A stretch of DNA of 64,000 nucleotides from Synechococcales cyanobacterium bin31.maxbin.ball.101. GTDB taxonomy: Bacteria > Cyanobacteriota > Cyanobacteriia > Leptolyngbyales > Leptolyngbyaceae. This document shows positions 42,812-53,000 of this stretch, one piece after another (position 1 is the first letter of the stretch; every line of letters begins with the position of its first letter). The notes under the pieces are model-generated. The model saw only the letters and a program-made list of their open reading frames with translations, was not told where the DNA came from and made no database searches. The DNA lies in NCBI GenBank assembly GCA_013298165.1, contig JAAFJU010000006.1:1-64000 (forward strand), in the 5' to 3' direction. The translations under genes and the position numbers were made by a program.

Positions 42812-43735
42812 TTAAATTTCAGACGTAATAATCTGTACGGTTTCCTCAGACTTCTCTAAGTGAGGGACATGGCCACAATTTTCCACCCAATAGAGTTTTG
42901 AGTTCGCCACAACCTGTTCAAACTTCGCCGCATCCTTCGTTCCCAAAATCCGATCCTGGCGACCCCAGATAATCTTCGTCGGTACCGAAATCTCAGCAAT
43001 CCGATCGCTCAAAAATCCATAGCCACCGCTGCGAGTAAACGCCGCCAATGCCAAACTCCACTCCGGCATCTGTAAATGCAGCGCTGCACAACACTCCGCA
43101 TCTGCGGTTACGAAACTCGGATCAAAATAGGCTTTGAGGCTCACCTGTTGCCGTACTTTCGGGCTGCTTAAAAAATTCGTCGCCCAAGTACTCAACGGCG
43201 GCACCAAAAACTTCGCCAATACCGGAGCTTTTGCAAATCCTGCACTGTCGAGTAGCACCAACTGCGTTACTGCTTCAGGGTGGGACAAGGTGAAATCGAT
43301 CGCCGCCGCCCCGCCCATGGACGCTCCTACCAAGATCACGGGTCTCCCAATAGACTCCTGCCAAAATCCATAGAGCTGCGCCTTGATCATCTCCGGCGTA
43401 ATCTCATCAAACCCGCGCCGATCGGTAAAGCCAAAGCCGAGTAGATCGATCGCAAACGTCGGATGACCCGCCGCCACCAGCTTCGGCATCAGTCGCCGAA
43501 ACTCCAACATCGAACTGTCAAATCCGTGAAAAAGTAAAATCGGCGTCTTAGACTCGGCCATTGGGTCAGGCTTGCGATCGCCGTAGTCCGCCACAAAGGC
43601 CGTGTCCACTGTAAATGCTCGGTTGCCAATGGTCACTGAAATGGGCTTTCGCTGAATTTTTTCGGCAAAGGAAACAGAGGTCGTCTCCGTTAGCGATGCG
43701 ACGTCTTGGGGCAGAAAGTCAGGGAAAATGGGCAT
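42812..43735 (-). CDS. Alpha/beta hydrolase
   Basis: 307 residues from ATG 43735 (MPIFPDFLPQDVASL, a usual opening for this cyanobacterial group); an in-frame start at 43834 or 43840 would add about 35 residues of unknown value. The oxyanion segment is LLFHGFDSS, the nucleophile elbow GASMGGAAA (Ser), and the acid and His follow in GRQDRILG and CGHVPHLEKSE. The substrate is unknown. Confidence 0.85.
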   Translation of the reverse strand: MPIFPDFLPQDVASLTETTSVSFAEKIQRKPISVTIGNRAFTVDTAFVADYGDRKPDPMAESKTPILLFHGFDSSMLEFRRLMPKLVAAGHPTFAIDLLGFGFTDRRGFDEITPEMIKAQLYGFWQESIGRPVILVGASMGGAAAIDFTLSHPEAVTQLVLLDSAGFAKAPVLAKFLVPPLSTWATNFLSSPKVRQQVSLKAYFDPSFVTADAECCAALHLQMPEWSLALAAFTRSGGYGFLSDRIAEISVPTKIIWGRQDRILGTKDAAKFEQVVANSKLYWVENCGHVPHLEKSEETVQIITSEI

Positions 43736-44063
43736 TACAGACGGATTGAAGGGACAAGATAAACCAGCATTCGTAGCCGAAAACTTTGGTTCACCGATGA
43801 CAGCAAAATTACAGGTTCTGGGCAGACTAATCATACTCATGGGATGGCCCGATTCTCAAGTGTGATGAAAAATCAGGATAATCTCTCGATAAAACTGCGC
43901 TAAATCCGAGTTCAGCGGTTATCTTGAATCATCTTTATGAGCAAAGATCTAAATTAGGGGCGTTTGTCGATCGGCCACTGAGCCGAAGTGAACACTCTCT
44001 GATTTAGGGCTTGACCAATTTCCAACCCATCCCTATTTCAAGACTTTCAGGAGCATTGATTCC

Positions 44064-47000
44064 ATGGCTTTTCCTGCTTCGCAAGAATCCTTATCGGCAG
44101 ATGTCCACCAAACCCTGCCTTTGACCCAACGCGAATCGGGATTGCCACCTCTGCAACGCCCCAATTCCGCTGCGCCCCTTTCCCTCGTTTTCGTGGACAG
44201 CGGCGTGACGGATGCAGCCCAGCTCCTGGCCCATTCATCTGCAAATTCCCAAGTCTTCTACCTCAACACCGTTGAAGATGCCGTCACCCAGATTACCCGC
44301 ACTCTGCTGAACTACGAAAACGTCGGCAGTCTTCATATTCTCAGTCACGGGGAATCTGGCAGCTTAAACTTCGCCAATGGAAGACTGAGCCAAAATAATC
44401 TGAGTCAATACACAACGCAAATCAAGTCTTGGTCCCAAGCCCTCAGCACGGATGCCGATATTTTGCTCTATGGCTGTGACGTAGCAGGCGGGACAGCGGG
44501 TGCGGCCTTTATTCGGGAATTGGGGCAGTTGACCCAGGCGGAGGTTGCGGCTTCGACCAATCTGACCGGGGCAGGGGGAGACTGGATTTTAGAGGCATCG
44601 ACGGGGATTATTGAATCGGCTTTAGTGTCTGATGAAACAGGCCGATCGCAGTATCGCTACAGTCTTGACAGCGTACAACTTCTGTCCAACAGCAATTCGA
44701 CTCTGGCCAGTGATGCGATCGGTGGAGACTTGGGCGATCGCAGCGTCAGTTCCAACGGTAACTTGATTGTCTTCAGCAGTGCCGCCAGCAATCTCGTGGC
44801 AGGCGACAGCAATGGCAAACGAGATGTTTTCCTCTTCGATCGCGCCGCTAACACCATTACCTTAGTCAGCCATGCCCTCGCAGGTCTAACTCAACCCAGC
44901 AATGGCGAATCCTCCAATGCCTCTATCAGTGCCGATGGTAATTTTGTTGTCTTCACCAGTACGGGCAGCAACCTCACTTCAGAAACCAAAACAGGCAGCA
45001 ATTTAGATGTTTTCCGATGGAATCGATCGACCGGAGCGATCGAACTGATTAGTAAAGCAGGGACGACGGCTGGGGTGGGTGGAGATTCCACAACGGCTGT
45101 CATCAGCGCCGATGGGGGAACGATCGCATTCCTCAGCACCGCGACCAATCTAACGGGAGCGGACATCACCGACACCAACAACGCACGAGATGCCTTCGTC
45201 TGGTCTCAGAGCGGGTTGAAGGCCATTAGCTTAGATCAATTTGGCACCACGACAGCCGATCGAGGCGTGGGCAACAATCTAGATATCAGTGCAGATGGTC
45301 GATTTATTGTCTTCAACAGCCAGTCGGTCTTAAACAGTAGTGATAACAATGGCAATGCCAATGATATCTATCTCTACGACAATACGTTTGAGAGCATCGA
45401 TCTGATCAGTCTAAATGCCTCGGGAAATGCAGGTGGAGCCAGCACGAGTATTGTCCCCCGCGTCAGTTTTGTTGGGAATAAACTACGGGTCTTATTTACC
45501 AGCTTTGGCAGACTAACGGCAGAGGATAGCAGTACTCTCGAAGATGTCTACGTTGCCGAGAAAGATTTTGTTGATCCTGACAATCCCTTCGTCCTTCGGT
45601 TGGTGAGTCGCGTCACCAATGCACTAGACACCGCTAATAATGGTAAGAACGGGGATAGTAACTCCAGTAATGCGGTATTCAGTGGAAATGGTCGCTACGT
45701 GGCGTTCACCAGCAATTCTACCAATCTAGTTGCGGGGGATACTAATGCTGTTCAGGATGTCTTTGTCCATGATTTAGATGCCGCTGATCCCAATACTGCG
45801 ACGAAACTTGTCAGTCGTAATAGTGCAGCGGGGGCTTTAGGGAATGGCAGTTCTGGGAGCCAGATCAGCCTCAGTGACGATGGAAATATTGTCGCCTTCA
45901 CCAGTGCTGCCACGAATTTAGTCGATGGAGTCATTGCCAATGATATCAATGGCGCTGGCGAGGACCTGTTTGCCTACAATACAACCACCAATACCCTCAC
46001 CTTAGTCACCCGCAAAAATGGTGCCACCACCAGCGCCACGTTGCCGACGCTAGGCGCATTCCAGCAGCGATCGATTCGTGTCGTCACCAATGGAACCAGC
46101 AACAGTATCGTCTATACCAACGATGCGACGGATTTGGTGGACAAGGATACGAATGATGCCAATGATATTTTCTCCTTTAATCTGACCACCCCTGCTAATA
46201 CCCTGATTACCAAGATTCAGGGAAATTCCGCCTCGGCCACAGGTTTTGGTAACGCCAATCTCACGGCGATCGGTAATGTCAGTCGGGATGGACGGTATGT
46301 CGTGTTTGTCAGTGATGCCAATAGTTTAGTGGCGGGCGATCGCAACTCCGCTAGAGATGTCTTCCTGCGAGACACGACGTTACCCATTACAAATCCCGAT
46401 GCCCTGAAGTTAGTGAGTCGTACTGCCACTGGAAGCGGCGACCAACTCTCGTCTCAGCCCTTCATTAGCGCGGATGGACAGTACATTGTCTTCAGTAGTG
46501 CCGCCACAGATCTCGTGCCTGGAGACACTAACGCTCAGCAAGATATCTTCCTCTATACCGTCAGTACAGGTGCGACGACCCTCGTCAGCCGCACGGCCGT
46601 CGCAGCCAGTGACAATGCCTCCAGCAGTCCCTCTGTTGCAGTGGATGCGGGCGGGGAAGTCTATGTGGCCTTCATTAGTCGTGCGAGTAACTTGGGCGCG
46701 ACCAGCACGGGTGTCAACAATGTATTTGTCTGGAAAAAGTCCACAGGCACGATCGCTCTCGTCAGCAAATCCAGCCCCACGGCAGGTGGAAATCTGGATT
46801 CTTCGACGCCTATCATCAGTGCTGATGGGAAATATATTGCCTTCACTAGTAATGCCAGTAATCTGACAGTAGCGAACTTCACGGGAGTCGATGGCAACAA
46901 TAGCTCGGATGTCTTCCTCTACGATATTGCAACGGGCGTTCTAAACTTAGCGAGTCAAAATGCCAATGTCGTCGGAAACGGCGCTTCCTATAATCCGATA

Positions 47001-50000
47001 ATCAGCGATACCAATGGTGTCGTTGCCTTTGAAAGTCGTGCGAGTAATCTAACGGCGATCGCCGATACGAATAATGCCGCCGATATTTTCCGCTACAGCA
47101 CCGCTGCAGGGACTACTCTCGTCAGTGTGAATGCAGCGGGCAATGCGTCAGGGTCTATTGTTGCGGGAGGTTCTGGATCGACCGGAGCCAGCATCAGTGC
47201 CGATGGTAATACGATCGCCTTCACCAGCGACAGCAACAATCTCTCTGCCACCACCGACACGAATAACAAAAATGATGTCTTCGTTCGCAATGTCACCGCC
47301 GCGACAACGACCTTGATTAGCCGATCGCTCACAGCAACCACCAATGCGGCCAATGGGTCCTCTGATAATGCGGTTCTTAGCGCTGACGGAAAACTCGTTG
47401 CCTTCACCAGCACCGCCACTGATTTAGCCAGCCAAGATACCAGCAGTAGTCGGGATGTTTTCACCTCTAGCACCGCGCTCCCCAGTGCAAGGCTAGTTTC
47501 CTCCGGTACCGCTAGCAGCAACGGCGATGCCGCTTCAGTCTCCTTGAGTAGTGATGGCGGACTGGTGGTCTTTGAAACGAATGCCAGCAACTTGGTGGCC
47601 AATGACCTAAACGGCAGAAACGATATTTTCTCTAGGCCCACTCGTCCGACCGTTGGCTTCAAAGTCGTCGATGCGCTGGCCAGTGAAGGCACGACGGATA
47701 CCGGAACCTACGAACTCACCCGCAGCGAAACCTCCGGCGCATTACAGGTCAAGTTGAAGCTGAGCGATTTGGTCCCGCTGACGGATGCTACTGCGAGTGA
47801 CTTGACGTTGACCGCTGATCAAGGTGCGATCGTCACGATCGCTGCAGGCATTGTCACCGTCACGATGCCGGACACCGTGGCCAAAGTCACCCTCACGCTA
47901 ACGGCCCTCGTGGATACGCTGACTGAAGGCAGTGAAAACGCGATTCTCACCCTAGAAGCGGATTCCACCTACACGATCGACCCCCTCCTCAAAACAGGTA
48001 CCGTCGTCATCGCCCCTAGCGGTACTCTAGTCACCAATACCAATGACAGTGGTGTCGGTAGTCTCCGTCAAGCGATCGCCAACGCCCGCCTCACTCCCGG
48101 AGCGGATGTCATCACCTTCGCGTTGACGAATCCTGCACTGAAAACCATTACGCTTCTGACTCCGCTAGACGCCTTAACGGGCGACATTACGATCGACGGT
48201 GGCACCTCGGGCATCATCCTCAACGGAGCCAGTGCCGCCGCCGGAACCAATGGCTTGACCCTTGCGGGGAACAACAATGTCGTCAAGGGCATCACGGTCA
48301 CTGGGTTTACGGGGAACGGCATTCTGATCGAAGGCAACAATAATACGATCGGTGGCATCGCTGCAGGCAACGGTAACAATGTCAACGCTAACAAACTCGG
48401 TGTCTATGTCAAATCAGGAACAGGGAACCAAATCCTTGGCAACACCATTACCAACAACACTGATTTAGGAATTGATATCGAACCGATCGGCGTCGCAGCC
48501 ACTGATTTATTACTACTGACTACCGCAAACGCGACGGCAACAGGTGCAACGATCAATGGGACGCTGACAGGAGCCGCTGGAACCTACCGAATTGAATTCT
48601 TCTCCAATGCGACGACGGACACCGTTGGGCGCACTGAAGGTGAGACCTACCTTGGCTTCCAGGATGTGACGATTACTGGAACCTCTGCTCCCGTTGTTTT
48701 CAACAGCACGATCGTCGGACTCGCTGGAAAATACATCAGCGCCACCGTCACCGACACCACGACAAAAACCACATCAGAATTTGTCAAAGATATTCGTGTC
48801 ATCACCCCGCTGCCCACGGTTGATGTCATCTCAGCGGAAGCAGTGACAGGGGTAGACGAAGGCAACACTGCAACGACCGACTATAAATTCACGGTCAAAC
48901 TTTCAAGACCCGTCACTGCTGACACGGTCTTTAAATACCGAACGCTGGCAGGAACTGGCGCAACAGGGGCGATCGCAGACACTGATTTCATTGGCGTCAG
49001 CAATGGCACCGTCACCGTCCTGTCGGGGAGTGCTACGGCCACCATCACCGTCAAAGTCAAAGGCGACACCCGCTTTGAAGCGAACAAAACCTTCAACGTG
49101 GAACTCTTCGACATTGATGCCGCGATCTACACGGCTGGAACGGTCCGGGCTGAAGGGATTATCAAAAACGATGACCTGAAACCTACGATCACCTTTGAAT
49201 CACCGACCTTCAGCGGACTGGAAGGCCAAGCCGCCCCCAACCGTCAATTGCCCTTCAAAATCAATCTTTCCAATGAAAGCGACGAAGTCATTACCGTTAC
49301 CTACGAGACCGTAGATGGAACAGGAGCCACGGGTGCCATCTCCACAGGTGCGGACAAAGACTTCACCGCCCAAGCGGCCACCGTCCTCACCTTCAACCCC
49401 GGCGAAATCACTAAAACCGTCAACGTCGAACTGATCGCCGACGCAGTCAATGAACCTGCCGAAACCTTCGGACTCCGTCTCAGCGCTCCCAGCAATGCCA
49501 CCTTTGCGGGCACGGCGACGACATTAGAGGCCACCGGAACCATTACTCCGGATGAAGGCCCTGTCGTTGAGCTAATTTCAGCGGAAGTGGCTACGGGTGT
49601 TGATGAAGGCAACACTGCAACCACTGACTACAAATTCACGGTCAAACTCTCAAGCCCCGTCACCGCTGACACGGTCTTCAAATACCGAACGCTGGCAGGA
49701 ACTGGCGCAACCGGGGCGATCGCAGACACCGACTTCATTGGCGTCAGTAACGGCACCGTCACCGTGCTATCGGGGAGTGCTACGGCCACCCTCACTGTCA
49801 AAGTCAAAGGTGACACCCGCTTTGAAGCAAACAAAACCTTCAATGTGGAACTCTTTGACATTGATGCTGCGATTTATACGGCTGGAACGGTTCGGGCTGC
49901 AGGGATTATCAAAAACGATGATCTGAAACCCACGATCACTTTTGAATCACCGACCTTCAGCGCGATCGAAGGCCAAACCGCACCCAACAATCAGCTTCCT

Positions 50001-53000
50001 TTCAAAATCAACCTGTCCAACGAAAGCGATGAAGCCATCACCGTCACCTACGCCACAGTCGATGGAACAGGAGCCACAGGTGCAACCTCCGCAGCAGGCG
50101 CAGGTCAAGATTTCACTGCTCAAGCCGCTACCGTCCTCACCTTCAATCCCGGCGAAATCACCAAAACGGTTAACGTTGAAATGATTGCCGATACCGTAGA
50201 CGAGCCTGCCGAAACCTTCGCCCTCCGCCTCAGCCTGCCGACCAATGCCACGTTTGCAGGGACGGCGACAACGCTAGAGGCTACGGGAACCATCACGCCG
50301 GACGAAAGCCCCTACACCTTTGCCGTCACCGCTGACAACCCCACTGTAATTGAAGGGAACAGTGGCACAAAAATTGTCAAATTCACTGTGACGCTCGATC
50401 GCGATCCTCAAGAAGATTTGACGATCGAATATTCGACGCTCGATGGAACTGCCATCGCGGGGATTGACTTTGTCAACAATGGCGGAACCTTGACCTTTGC
50501 AAGAAATGGCAGTCGGACCAAAACGATCGATGTCGTCATCAATAGCAACACAACCTTGGATGGCAACCGGGACTTCAGCCTCAGACTCTCCGACCCCACC
50601 CCTGGTCGCGCCATCATCGATGCCACCAAAACAACCGCTAATACCACCATTCAAGACGACGATTTGCCGACGCTCTCCTTCAAAGTTGGCAATACTGGAG
50701 ATGTTCGCCGAGTCGAAGGCACAGCAGGAACTACCACCACGGCTGAAGTGGTCGTCGAACTCTCCGAAATCAGTACCCAAGATGTCACCGTCGAATTCAC
50801 GACTCTCGATGGCACTGGAGCCAATGCGGCCACGATCGCCGATCAGGACTACGAAGCCCGCACCACGGCTGGACAAAAAATCACCATCCGTAAAGGTCAA
50901 AAAAACGCCACAGCTAGCTTTACGATCGTCGGCGACAACAAAATCGAACAAGACGAAACCTTCTTCGTCAAAATCTCCAATCCGATCGGCGCAATCCTAT
51001 CCGGCTCCGATACTCAAGCGGTCATCATTGAAGATGACGATACCCTAATCTCCAACCAGCCCAAGGTGTCGATCGCGGCCGTCAACGCCAGCCAAGACGA
51101 AGGCGCAGCAGGCACCACCAAAACCTATACCTTCTCTGTCACCCTCGACAAAGCCCCAGCAGCCGGACAACCTGTCTCCGTCAATGTCTCCACGCTCAAT
51201 GGCACCGGAACCACGGGTGCAACTAGCGCAGACAATGATTTTGTTGCCAAGACTGAACTCATCACCTTTAATCTCGGTGATCCCCTGACCAAAACGTTTA
51301 CTGTTCAAGTCAACGGCGACAACAAAATCGAAAGCACCGAGACTTTCTCCGTCGTCCTCGGTACCCCGACCAACGCCACCCTGCTCACCTCAACGGCCAT
51401 CGCCACGATCCGAGATGATGATACGCCTGTCGGCACCAAACCCGTCATCAGTATCAGTCCTGCGACCTTGGCTCAACTAGAAGGCAATTCCGGTACGAAA
51501 GCCTACACCTACACCATTCAACTCGATCGCCTCCCCGCTGTTGGCGAGAACGTTACCGTCGATGTCACCACCGTCGATGGCATCGGCAGCAACGGTGCCA
51601 TCTCCACCGGAGCCAATGCCGACTTCACCGCCAAGACCCAGAGTTTCACCTTTACTTCCACGGGCAGCTTGACCCAAGACTTTACCGTTCTAGTCAATGG
51701 CGACACTCAAATTGAACCCGATGAAATCTTCACCGTCGAATTGCGAAATACGGTCAATGCAACCCTAGGTCGCACTACTGCAACCGCCACCATCACTGAT
51801 GATGACACCCCGATCGTCACCCTCCCCCGCATCAGCATCACCCCCGTCACCCAAAACGAAGGCAACTCCGGCACAACGCCCTTCACCTTCCGCATCCAAC
51901 TCGACAAAGCCCCAGCAGCAGGCCAAATCGTCAGCGTCGAAGTCGCGACGGTCGATGGCGTAGGCTCTAATGGAGCCATTTCCAGCGGCAGCAACGCCGA
52001 CTTCACCGCCAAAACCCAAACCTTCACCTTCACCTCCACCGGGGCATTGACTCAAGACTTTACCGTCCTGGTCAACGGCGATACCCAAACCGAACAGACC
52101 GAAACCTTCACGATCGCCCTGCGAAATGTGACAGGCGCGGTCCTATCCACGAACCAAGTCATTGGTACCATCACCAATGATGACACCCTCAACAGTGGCG
52201 GCAGCAACAATATCTCCATTGACAGTCTCAACGACATTCTTTGGCGTAATCCCACCACTGGAGAAACCCTGCTCTGGCAGACCAACCTCGGACCCACGAC
52301 CCGCGCCAACATCATTCCGAACAACTACGACCCCAGCACTTGGCGCTACGGTGGCACGGCCGACTTCAACAAAGACGGCAGCCCTGACGTACTTTGGCAC
52401 AATACCCAGACCGGGGAAGTGATCATCTGGAAAACCAACGGCAATGCGATCGAAGCTGTCATCACTCCAAGATTTAATGCTCTTGGCAGCGCCGTGTTAG
52501 TTCCTGGACAATGGCACATTGAAGATATTTCAGACTATACCGGAGACAACAAGCCCGATATCTTCTGGCGCAACTACCAAACTAACCAGATTGTTGTTTG
52601 GGAAATGAATGGTTTTGATTACGTGGGCGATAAATATCTGTCCCAGCCCATTTCCTTAGATTGGAAAGTAGAAGCGATCGCCGACTTTACTGGAGCAGGT
52701 AGCAAGGCCGTATTCTGGAGAAACCAAAAAACTGGTTCGACCGTCCTTTGGAAGATTGCAGGTGAACAATGGACGAACGGAGGTTGGACCGGAAAACTTG
52801 ATCTGAACGTTAATCTTGACTCAACCTGGAAAGTTGTTGGAACTGGCGACATGAACGGCGATCGAACCAGTGATGTCCTCTGGCAAAATACAGTTTCGGG
52901 TTCAGCCGTAGTCTGGTACATGGGACGCAGTGGCTTACTCCAACGTGAATTTTTACCTAAACCCACCGAAGGCTTTACCATTGGTGGCGCAGCGGACTTT

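Noticed and set aside
50274-50951. A 225-codon minus-strand frame inside the giant gene
   Set aside because: Antisense to Calx-beta coding DNA, with Gly/Asp-rich low complexity caused by the repeats.
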